A DNA stretch of 6,299 nucleotides, taken from contig JAKSDM010000417.1 of NCBI GenBank assembly GCA_022360135.1, positions 1-6,299 on the forward strand, given 5' to 3'. A model generated the notes under the pieces. The model saw only the letters and a program-made list of their open reading frames with translations. It made no database searches and had not been told where the DNA came from. The translations under genes were made by a program, and so were the position numbers. Each line of letters begins with the position of its first letter. The first letter of the stretch is position 1. Origin of the DNA: Pseudanabaenales cyanobacterium. Lineage in GTDB: Bacteria; Cyanobacteriota; Cyanobacteriia; Phormidesmidales; Phormidesmidaceae. Of the stretch, positions 1 to 5,816 are shown in pieces.

Positions 1-411
1 ATCGGCCGCATACGGTATGTCCGTCGCTGAGCCGACCTGGAGTTCGATGCGATCGGAGAGACCGCGTTCGGCAACTCGCTTTTGAGCGTGCTCAACCTGT
101 TTCGGGGACGGATTGAGTCCGCAAATTCTCTGCGGTCGGAAATTCTCTATCCAGAAGATATCCTGATCGCCGAAGCCGAATCCCGCATCAAGCACTTCGT
201 CGTCGGAACCAAGCTCGGCGGACTCGCCGAGCCGACGTGCGAGAGCCTCGCAGGCGTCGTCGTAGGTCTCCGCCTCCTCCCAATAACCCATGTTCAGGTA
301 GAGGCTTTGCTCAGCAATATTATTGTTCGCGCCCAGTAGATCGTAGACGACGCGCGCCCCACTCCTCCGCGGCCAGGCAAAGAGGGAGATAACTTGCAAT
401 ATTTGTTTCAT
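1..411 (-). CDS. Class I SAM-dependent methyltransferase, N-terminal part (runs off left edge)
   Basis: An open frame of 137 codons runs from ATG (411-409) to base 1 without a stop, so the C-terminal half is missing. GGAG (complement of 421-424) lies 9 nt before the ATG and supports this start. Residues 37-45 read LYLNMGYWE, the N-terminal signature often seen in small-molecule methyltransferases. Residues 73-82, VLDAGFGFGD, are motif I, the glycine-rich S-adenosylmethionine loop. Residues 98-109, GLNPSPKQVEHA, match the region after the second strand (G-[IL]-[ND]-x-S-x-x-Q-x-x-x-A), and VGSATDIPY (126-134) matches the motif II/III region. Known family members of this layout methylate O, N or C atoms of sugars, polyketides, quinones or sterols; the substrate cannot be read here. 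It follows the flavoenzyme gene on the same strand after a 202-nt gap, so it may be in the same operon or have its own promoter. Methyltransferase identity is confident; a natural-product role is inferred from neighbours. Confidence 0.88.
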   Translation of the reverse strand, partial: MKQILQVISLFAWPRRSGARVVYDLLGANNNIAEQSLYLNMGYWEEAETYDDACEALARRLGESAELGSDDEVLDAGFGFGDQDIFWIENFRPQRICGLNPSPKQVEHAQKRVAERGLSDRIELQVGSATDIPYAAD

Positions 412-420
412 AATAAAGTA

Positions 421-424
421 CTCC
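421..424 (-). promoter_or_regulatory. Shine-Dalgarno site of the methyltransferase gene
   Basis: The minus strand reads GGAG 9 nt upstream of the ATG at 411. It fixes the start of the left-edge methyltransferase. Confidence 0.6.
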
Positions 425-494
425 GCAGTTCGGATCCCGTCCACACTTGGGCAGACATGGGTGAGATTCAATCGCAACTCTGTATCAAATTTAT

Positions 495-511
495 CGTCCT
501 TTCTCAGGACG
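495..511. repeat. Small perfect inverted repeat between the methyltransferase and flavoenzyme genes
   Basis: CGTCCT (495-500) and AGGACG (506-511) form a 6-bp stem around a 5-nt loop. On the minus strand it lies between the end of the flavoenzyme gene and the start of the methyltransferase gene. No T-run follows on either strand, so it is a poor fit to an intrinsic terminator. It could be a protein-binding site, an RNA hairpin in the intercistronic leader, or chance. Confidence 0.3.
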
Positions 512-613
512 CCGCATCCCCTTAACGCTATAAGATCGAGGCTTTATCCTTACTCGTTAGGGACTACCGGCTGGTGGGAGATCTGTAGCTTCTAGTCCGT
601 CAAGCGTATGACG

Positions 614-2518
614 TTACCGTAAAAACGGCATTTCGTAATCTGGCGGATCCGCCATAGATGCAAAAACTGAGGCGCGCTTGGGGTCAAGCCTCAGCTTGTC
701 CAACCCTTGATCGTCATTTAGCCATGACTGAATCAGTTTGATTTCATTTGCAATATCCTCATCCATCTGATAGTGCGACGGGACCGTGAGCCTTGACACT
801 GCCTCGTCCCTAGTCTGGCGGGCGCTTGCCGCCAAGGCATTCCATTCCGGGTCTTCAACCGGCTCAATATGCACCTTCTTGAACTGGTGATAAGCCCGAA
901 TGTAATTCTCAAGAAACTGCCGATAGGGCTCCTTATGCCGCATGTCATTAAAGAAATGACGTTTGGCTGTATGCAGCCACTCTGCCCGCAGGCTAGGGTC
1001 TTTGATGCTGCAATGCAGTAGATAGGCGAAGCTGACGATGAAACCCTTGAACTGCCGATTCACCTTCCGGATCAGTCCTGCAACGCCTTCCACTGCATAC
1101 TCTCCCTTCAGTCGATACTTGAACGCATTGTTTGGAAAGGCGTAATAAAACATCAGATCCCGCAACGACTTACAGTCTTGAGGCTTATAATCAATGCCGA
1201 TCAATCTGGCAACATCATCGGTGTAAAAGCCATAGTACACAAGATGATCATATCGGCGAGGCATGCTATCGCCAAAATAGTGTTCAATATAGCCTGCGAT
1301 TCGATCATCCAAATTGCGATGGATGTGGTGATGGAAGGCTGGTTGAGTGACTAGCTTGTGGACAAACAACCCCTGCATTTCGATAATATTCGCAAGCCCG
1401 CCGCTATATGGCCGCGTATATCCAAGCATGTAAATGTTGTGCAGCGTCTTCGGGATTACCCCCATAAAGTTATCGCGGTAATGGTATTGATAGGGTGTCT
1501 CCCCCTCAACCATAATGGGGGGCAGCCTTGGTGTTTCCACATCGCCCTTGATGTAATGATCGAAGGCTCTTTCGATCCCAGCGTATGTAATCGTTTTCTT
1601 TTCAAAATCGATTGGGGTATCCTTGGGGACAACAATGGCTCGGCCCGTGTGCAGCCACATGCAGATGTCATTCAAAAAATAGCCCTTTGAAAAAGCTTCG
1701 GGCAAATTGTCGCCAAAATTGCGGCAATACTCATCGATTGGCCAGTACTTGATGGCAACTGCGCCACTGGCTGGACGTGACTCGCTTGTATTCCAACTCT
1801 CGTCACGTAGACTGGCTGGAAATTGATCTCCGATCAAAATAGGAGTCCCAGTGCCAGCGGTCGCACCGTAGACGATGGAGGCGTAATGACGATTGGACAC
1901 GTATCGGAAATTCTGAAACTCGAGCTGATCCAGTGTGTGGGTCGTTTCAAACGCTGGCACGACCTTATCTCGCGGGTGAAACCCATTGGTGCGAATGATA
2001 ACCTTCGCGTAATGGGGTATCAGATGAGAAATCATCAGGTTGGCGGAATCACCCATCGTGTCAAACACAAACGTCTTGTTTGGAGCGTTGTAATCGGTGG
2101 AAGCGATATGTGAGAAAATGGCGCGACTAAAACCGGTTGCGAAGACCACGTGCCGCGCATTTATCGTGGCGCCGCTCTGAGTGTGTACAACGCTGTGATC
2201 GGCAAAGTTGTCAACCCTGGTCACAACATCCTGGATAATTCTGTCTCCATAGCGTTTCCGCCACTTCTGATGCATCTCATAATACTGCGTGGCGCAAGGA
2301 TAATAATCCGCCTGGAATTCATCTACGAGGTCAAATGAATAAAAGCTGGTTAGATAGCTGGAGACCAGGTCGAAGTCTAGCTTCCCGCTCTTGTTAAGGC
2401 GATCCCAGACGCTGTCGCCCTCGGCCGATATAATCCTAAAATTTGTTCCTGTAGAGATCAGTTCGCGGATCAACGGCGCTGCACTGAAGCCAAAGCCCAC
2501 AACCACTACATCGGCCAT
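614..2518 (-). CDS. FMO-like FAD-dependent oxidoreductase with degenerate NADPH site and C-terminal extension
   Basis: A 634-residue flavoprotein, probably soluble. Residues 4-13 (VVVVGFGFSA) form the N-terminal FAD-binding Rossmann strand and glycine loop (GxGxxA instead of GxGxxG). Residues 124-129 (VVFATG) are the ATG motif of class B flavin monooxygenases. Residues 361-387 (beginning NIYMLGYTRPYSGGLA) fit the C-terminal FAD contact of the family. Residues 423-480 retain the pattern of the FMO C-terminal region: YDHLVYYGFYTDDVARLIG, then an aligned PNNAFKYRLKGEY. Two hallmarks are weak: the NADPH loop reads DTMGDSANL (153-161) instead of GxGNSG, and the FMO fingerprint FxGxxxHxxxY is reduced to FSHIASTDY (135-143). 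The last ~145 residues are charged and predicted helical, and I recognise no family there. FMOs oxygenate N, S or carbonyl carbon; this one could instead be an oxidase, decarboxylase or desaturase-type flavoenzyme. It is divergent from the lipocalin-like gene and co-directional with the methyltransferase. The start is set by a strong AGGAGG site. Confidence 0.82.
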   Translation of the reverse strand: MADVVVVGFGFSAAPLIRELISTGTNFRIISAEGDSVWDRLNKSGKLDFDLVSSYLTSFYSFDLVDEFQADYYPCATQYYEMHQKWRKRYGDRIIQDVVTRVDNFADHSVVHTQSGATINARHVVFATGFSRAIFSHIASTDYNAPNKTFVFDTMGDSANLMISHLIPHYAKVIIRTNGFHPRDKVVPAFETTHTLDQLEFQNFRYVSNRHYASIVYGATAGTGTPILIGDQFPASLRDESWNTSESRPASGAVAIKYWPIDEYCRNFGDNLPEAFSKGYFLNDICMWLHTGRAIVVPKDTPIDFEKKTITYAGIERAFDHYIKGDVETPRLPPIMVEGETPYQYHYRDNFMGVIPKTLHNIYMLGYTRPYSGGLANIIEMQGLFVHKLVTQPAFHHHIHRNLDDRIAGYIEHYFGDSMPRRYDHLVYYGFYTDDVARLIGIDYKPQDCKSLRDLMFYYAFPNNAFKYRLKGEYAVEGVAGLIRKVNRQFKGFIVSFAYLLHCSIKDPSLRAEWLHTAKRHFFNDMRHKEPYRQFLENYIRAYHQFKKVHIEPVEDPEWNALAASARQTRDEAVSRLTVPSHYQMDEDIANEIKLIQSWLNDDQGLDKLRLDPKRASVFASMADPPDYEMPFLR

Positions 2519-2525
2519 AATTCAT

Positions 2526-2531
2526 CCTCCT
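2526..2531 (-). promoter_or_regulatory. Strong Shine-Dalgarno site of the FMO-like gene
   Basis: The minus strand reads AGGAGG, 7 nt before the ATG at 2518. This is a near-consensus ribosome binding site, the best in the window, and it fixes the start. Confidence 0.85.
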
Positions 2532-2553
2532 GGTAACCCGGATTCATGATGAG

Positions 2554-2583
2554 ATCGTAACTCGTTCAGGAGTTTAGCTTCAA
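2554..2583 (-). promoter_or_regulatory. Weak candidate sigma-70 promoter for the FMO-like gene
   Basis: On the minus strand, TTGAAG (complement of 2578-2583) and TACGAT (complement of 2554-2559) are separated by 18 nt, about 35 nt upstream of the start codon. Each box matches the consensus at four positions. A 5-bp inverted repeat, AACTC (2559-2563) / GAGTT (2570-2574), sits across the spacer where a repressor could bind. Found by eye only; such matches are common by chance. Confidence 0.25.
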
Positions 2584-2743
2584 GATACATCCTTAGAATT
2601 TAATCCCGATGACCATCAGTCGTGAACTTACATGAACGCACCTTACAGGGAGGTATACAGCTTTTCAGACGTGAAAGCCAACACGAAACTTCCACGCCTG
2701 CGGCGGGATGATGTCGCCACGCTCATTTCGACTCAAATACGAA

Positions 2744-2771
2744 TTGTTATTCCGACCACATGCTGTACAAT
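2744..2771 (+). promoter_or_regulatory. Candidate sigma-70 promoter for the lipocalin-like operon
   Basis: TTGTTA (2744-2749) and TACAAT (2766-2771) are separated by 16 nt; the second box matches TATAAT at five of six positions. Transcription from here would give a leader of about 120 nt before the GTG at 2901. This is an eye-made match without experimental support. Confidence 0.35.
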
Positions 2772-2891
2772 TGAGGTCTGGAATGTAGAATGGCGGAACA
2801 ACTGTAGTTTCTAATTGCGGCAAAGGCCAGCCAGGGTGGCGAATTGGGTTACCCGAATCGGTCGTTTAGTTGAAATCCCTATTAGCCAGTT

Positions 2892-2895
2892 GGAG
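2892..2895 (+). promoter_or_regulatory. Shine-Dalgarno site deciding the GTG start of the lipocalin-like gene
   Basis: GGAG lies 5 nt before GTG at 2901. An in-frame TAG at 2883-2885 excludes a longer protein, so the GTG is the natural start. Confidence 0.6.
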
Positions 2896-2900
2896 ATATC

Positions 2901-4595
2901 GTGAATATTCCACAGTCCAAACCGGTCTCCGGGACTATCGTAAAGTATTTGGAATCTATTAACGCTGCGGTTAATCAGATTAAAGATCCAACAACTGATG
3001 AGCCAGTTCAGATCCCACATTATGACTTACTTCAAAAGGCTGCTCGCGGGCTGGATCAATCCCAATATCCCTCGCAAACAGCTCTGGTCATTCAACGATT
3101 TCTAGGAAGAGGCTCCAGTTTCGACATGGACGCAGCTGAGCCAGATCAACCACTCAGTTTTCCGAAGGATCACCATTTGCATCCGAAGATGGGTTCCGAA
3201 TGGCATTACTTGAGCTGTGACCTGAATACAAAAGGGCCGAATGGCGAATCACAACGCATTGGCGTAATGATTTGGCTGCAAAAGAACCGCATTGTGGGCG
3301 CCACAGCCCAAAAGGAGGCTGGTTGGAGCGATGAGGAATCTCTCATTTTTGCTTCTAAGGTCACTGTGGTAATGAAAGAAGGAAATGGAAAGGGACGACT
3401 TATCCGGCGGAATCGAAACATTCAGTGGATTCTCAAAGGCGGGCAGATCGCTTACAGCAAACCCGGCGAGAATTTTCGCTTCGTGTGCGGTCCAGACTCT
3501 TTCTCCGGCTCGAAGGACGTTCTGCCATTGCGAGCGCAGGTCAACGATGGAGACCATATGCGTTTGGACTTGATAGCAGACTGTCAGGATGAACTCACTC
3601 CCGAGACGGCTTTTTTCCTTCGCGGTGGTGATGGTAGCGGATTCACAGAACCGCCTACCCCCGGCTTTGAATATGGCTGGCCCCAGATCAAGGTGTCTGG
3701 TACGGTCACTGTTGAGGGCAAAACTTACCAAGTAGAGTCTGGATTAGGTTGGATCGATCATCAGAACCTGAATGCCAGTCTGGAAAACCCGCCCAAACCA
3801 TACCCCGGTTACGACAGTATCCCCTTCATCAGCGATGGCAAGCCGTTTATTGGCTGGTGCTGGATGTACTTGAATCTGACAAACAAGGACACCCTCATGG
3901 TCATCGGATTAAACATCGGACTGAATCCGATCGGCCTCTATCCGCAGCTAAAGATAGGCTCCGAATCCAGCTACTATGTCTCGATCAAAGATGGTAAATT
4001 GGACGTAACTATTCTCAGCAACCCTGTACAATCTGGGCAACCACTACCTCCACCTGTCGGAGATATGAACATTATGGACTTCCAGGTATTGCCGACGATC
4101 ACGAGCGCGCCTGCCCCGTATCGTCCGAATGCCCTTATTCCCAACGGTTGGACTCTCGCTAATGTCAAGGATCATTCCTGGGAGAATGCCCTAGCAGGTA
4201 ATGTCACGGCATGGTCGGATGACGCCACATTTAACGCAGAGGACTGGAGCCTGGCGAGTGAGATGCCTGTGGATTTCACGGATACCAGCGGTAAGTTTGC
4301 CAACGGAACCGGATATGCCGAGGTCATCGGCTATGAGAACTTGCTTAGTCTCGAAAAGCGCGCCCTGGCTTTCCTCGAGAGTGGAGTTCTGCCCGGATGT
4401 CCCCCCGAACCAATTCCAGCGGTGAAGAAGCCGATTTTGGTAAAACTCGGGAGCAAGTCTCGCTCAGAGATTACCCGGTTGAGGAAGAAGCGTGATGGTC
4501 CCGTTATGGATCAAATCTCAGACATACTCAAGAGATTGGCGGCAGAGGGAAGAGTCGAAGGCGATACTCAAGTCGTCATCGCAATGGTTCGGTAG
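2901..4595 (+). CDS. CrtC/AttH-type lipocalin-fold protein with DUF6200-like C-terminal tail
   Basis: A 564-residue protein starting at GTG. After an unassigned N-terminal part (1-85), it enters the AttH/CrtC pattern: FPKDHHLHPKMGSEWHYLS at 87-105 (family: fP-D-H..H...EWwY), RIGVMIWLQ (119-127), then GTVTVEGKTYQVESGLGWID at 267-286 continuing HQ (family: G...v.G..y.v.G..W.DHe), IGWCWMYLNL (317-326) and GYAEVIGYE (471-479), which resembles the end of the second barrel. Families with this fold include carotenoid 1,2-hydratase CrtC, AttH-like proteins and fungal decalin-forming Diels-Alderases such as CghA and Fsa2. No signal peptide or lipobox is visible, so it is probably cytosolic. Residues 510-564 (beginning KPILVKLGSKSRSEITRLRK) look, from memory, like the stand-alone DUF6200 family, joined through a proline-rich linker (498-508). 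It heads a co-directional trio with a small protein and a phosphopantetheinyl transferase. A hydratase, isomerase or cyclase role in a natural-product pathway is inference; the fold assignment is firmer. Confidence 0.75.
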   Translation: MNIPQSKPVSGTIVKYLESINAAVNQIKDPTTDEPVQIPHYDLLQKAARGLDQSQYPSQTALVIQRFLGRGSSFDMDAAEPDQPLSFPKDHHLHPKMGSEWHYLSCDLNTKGPNGESQRIGVMIWLQKNRIVGATAQKEAGWSDEESLIFASKVTVVMKEGNGKGRLIRRNRNIQWILKGGQIAYSKPGENFRFVCGPDSFSGSKDVLPLRAQVNDGDHMRLDLIADCQDELTPETAFFLRGGDGSGFTEPPTPGFEYGWPQIKVSGTVTVEGKTYQVESGLGWIDHQNLNASLENPPKPYPGYDSIPFISDGKPFIGWCWMYLNLTNKDTLMVIGLNIGLNPIGLYPQLKIGSESSYYVSIKDGKLDVTILSNPVQSGQPLPPPVGDMNIMDFQVLPTITSAPAPYRPNALIPNGWTLANVKDHSWENALAGNVTAWSDDATFNAEDWSLASEMPVDFTDTSGKFANGTGYAEVIGYENLLSLEKRALAFLESGVLPGCPPEPIPAVKKPILVKLGSKSRSEITRLRKKRDGPVMDQISDILKRLAAEGRVEGDTQVVIAMVR

Positions 4596-4602
4596 AGAGT
4601 GG

Positions 4603-4661
4603 CTAACTTATGCCGCGATCGGTTTTCAGCAACAGGTGACTCCACCTTGAACAGAAGTTAG
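4603..4661 (+). promoter_or_regulatory. Nested inverted repeats in the leader of the small protein gene
   Basis: An outer 7-bp inverted repeat, CTAACTT (4603-4609) / AAGTTAG (4655-4661), encloses an inner 5-bp hairpin, AGGTG (4634-4638) / CACCT (4643-4647) with a 4-nt loop. The outer right arm overlaps the first base of the Shine-Dalgarno stretch GAGAGGA (4661-4667). In mRNA this could tune translation of the second gene or slow an RNase after the lipocalin-like cistron. There is no T-run, so it is not an intrinsic terminator. Confidence 0.3.
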
Positions 4662-4667
4662 AGAGGA
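4662..4667 (+). promoter_or_regulatory. Shine-Dalgarno site choosing ATG 4678
   Basis: AGAGGA ends 10 nt before ATG at 4678. The in-frame TTG at 4669 is only 1 nt from it and cannot use it, so the shorter 118-residue protein is preferred. Confidence 0.6.
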
Positions 4668-4677
4668 ATTGATTGTC

Positions 4678-5034
4678 ATGTCTGAACAGAAAAACAACGA
4701 TATCGAAGTCATTGACGAATCCGATCGCGACGATGACAGATCCTCGATGGATAAGGTCGTCGGTAGCCTCACGAACGAGATCGAAGTGTTTTCTCAAGCC
4801 GCTTCGATCTATTTCGGGAAGTTCCACGATCTGCACCAGGGATCGGAGGCAAAGAAGAAGAACAGCTCTCTCTCAGATATTCTGACCAATGCTCACAAGG
4901 CCCACAAGGCTGCTTGGAAGCATATCTGCGAGAACTCTGAGGTCCACAAAGAGAATGAAAGGCAGGCAAACAGGATCCTGCCTAAGTCCGCCATTGACAA
5001 TTTTCACCGTTGGCTCGACGATTCGACGGATTGA
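4678..5034 (+). CDS. Hypothetical small acidic/histidine-bearing helical protein
   Basis: A 118-residue protein that I do not recognise. The N-terminus is acidic and probably disordered (DIEVIDESDRDDD at 8-20). Residues 24-55 and 64-100 look like amphipathic helices, the second rich in Ala, His and Lys (DILTNAHKAHKAAWKHICE, 67-85). The tail ends in NFHRWLDDSTD. There is no signal peptide, membrane segment or obvious catalytic motif, and the only cysteine is residue 84. It has a good ribosome binding site and sits tightly between the lipocalin-like gene (82-nt gap) and the phosphopantetheinyl transferase (31-nt gap), so it is very likely expressed with them. Size and charge would suit a partner protein or scaffold. 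It lacks the D-S-L signature of a carrier protein, so it is probably not the substrate of the transferase. Confidence 0.7.
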   Translation: MSEQKNNDIEVIDESDRDDDRSSMDKVVGSLTNEIEVFSQAASIYFGKFHDLHQGSEAKKKNSSLSDILTNAHKAHKAAWKHICENSEVHKENERQANRILPKSAIDNFHRWLDDSTD

Positions 5035-5065
5035 CAGGTCCAGTTCAGCTGAAAGCGGCTCGGAA

Positions 5066-5776
5066 ATGGACTCGTTGGCCGAACTCCCGAAGGTCTGGGT
5101 AGTCGATGTGTCTGCCCTCAGCGAGGCCGATGTCCGGCGCTGCGAAGCGGTAATTGCGCCAGCGGAAAGTGAGCAAATGCGACGATTCTGGTTCGACCTG
5201 GATCGGGATGCTTATCGTGCCGCACATGCACTCGCCAGGCTCGCCCTCTCGTCGTTTGAGCCGACCGTGCCGCCGCCGAAGTGGGTTTTCGAATTGACAT
5301 CTTACGGCCGACCGGAAATTGCCACAGGGTATGGTTTCCCACCCTTGCGCTTCAATATCTCGCATACGCGTGGCATGGTGGCCGTTATCGTGACACGCGA
5401 TCTAGATTGTGGTGTGGACGTGGAGTCGATCGAGCGGTGTCGCAATTTGAATCACTTGGCTCACACTATCCTCGCGCCTACCGAATTGGCTACCTTGTCG
5501 GCGACGCCCGACTTTGAACGGACTTTGCTTTTCAGCCGGTACTGGACACTTAAAGAGGCTTATTCGAAAGCGCTCGGCCTTGGGATGTCGATGTCGTTCG
5601 AACGTATCGCGTTCGAGCTTCAAGAAGGAAGTGCTCGGCTTCTCGATCATACCGACAACTGGCTTTTCGAACAATGGTCACCAGCGCCGAATTACGTTGT
5701 GGCGACAGCCCTTCGGGATAGTGAATCAGTTCAGCTGATACGCCACTGGGGCATTCCAGACGAACCGCATTCATAG
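5066..5776 (+). CDS. Sfp-type 4'-phosphopantetheinyl transferase
   Basis: A 236-residue enzyme, normal length for the Sfp/Gsp class. It transfers the phosphopantetheine arm of coenzyme A to a conserved serine of acyl or peptidyl carrier proteins. The family blocks occur in order: KVWVVDVSAL (9-18) at the N-terminal strand; YGRPEI (80-85); FNISHT (96-101); GVDVE (116-120), whose D118 and E120 are the expected magnesium ligands; and FSRYWTLKEAYSKALGLGM (156-174), the WxxKEAxxK block with E164 and K168. All key residues appear intact, so it should be active. The frame is open upstream to ATG 4889, but that stretch overlaps the small protein gene in another frame. ATG 5066 is chosen because the family homology begins right after it, although its ribosome binding site is weak, which suggests translational coupling to the gene ending 31 nt earlier. 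It is the last gene of the rightward set and points to a polyketide, peptide or polyunsaturated fatty acid type pathway. Confidence 0.93.
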   Translation: MDSLAELPKVWVVDVSALSEADVRRCEAVIAPAESEQMRRFWFDLDRDAYRAAHALARLALSSFEPTVPPPKWVFELTSYGRPEIATGYGFPPLRFNISHTRGMVAVIVTRDLDCGVDVESIERCRNLNHLAHTILAPTELATLSATPDFERTLLFSRYWTLKEAYSKALGLGMSMSFERIAFELQEGSARLLDHTDNWLFEQWSPAPNYVVATALRDSESVQLIRHWGIPDEPHS

Positions 5777-5816
5777 AACTCCAAGGGGGCTCTGTTTTGC
5801 CCACCAGTCTCCAAGT

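Larger units (their letters stand above)
2519..2900. other. Divergent intergenic control region
   Basis: These 382 bp separate two start codons pointing away from each other, so the region must carry promoters for both directions unless transcription starts further away. I see the Shine-Dalgarno sites of both genes, one weak promoter candidate per direction and a small inverted repeat. A 60-codon frame at 2632-2814 has no ribosome binding site and no recognisable protein pattern, so it is not called. No riboswitch or RNA gene was recognised. Confidence 0.7.

Noticed and set aside
82..339. An 85-codon plus-strand frame at the left edge
   Set aside because: It is antisense to the methyltransferase frame, which has motif I and a proper Shine-Dalgarno site.
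598..613. Hairpin CGTCA / TGACG just after the stop of the FMO-like gene, considered as a terminator
   Set aside because: Only 5 bp with a 6-nt loop and no T-run downstream on the minus strand.
2632..2814. A 60-codon plus-strand frame in the divergent region
   Set aside because: No ribosome binding site before its ATG and no recognisable protein pattern; it overlaps the candidate promoter of the next gene. Probably chance.
2532..2858. Similar 12-mers GGTAACCCGGAT (2532-2543) and GGTTACCCGAAT (2847-2858), one in each divergent leader, considered as a shared operator
   Set aside because: A 10-of-12 match between two sites in a region of this size is expected by chance about once or more; no further copies were noted.
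3249..3731. A 160-codon minus-strand frame inside the lipocalin-like gene
   Set aside because: It is antisense to a gene whose sense frame carries clear family motifs; no ribosome binding site or motif of its own was seen.
4889..5065. N-terminal extension of the phosphopantetheinyl transferase to ATG 4889 or 4955
   Set aside because: The extension overlaps the small protein gene in another frame, is rich in Arg and Ser as shadow frames are, and family similarity begins only after ATG 5066.
5779..5815. Weak hairpin GGGC (5787-5790) / GCCC (5799-5802) between convergent genes, flanked by two CTCCAAG copies, considered as a bidirectional terminator
   Set aside because: The stem is only 4 bp with an 8-nt loop, no T-run follows on either strand, and a 7-bp repeat pair can arise by chance.
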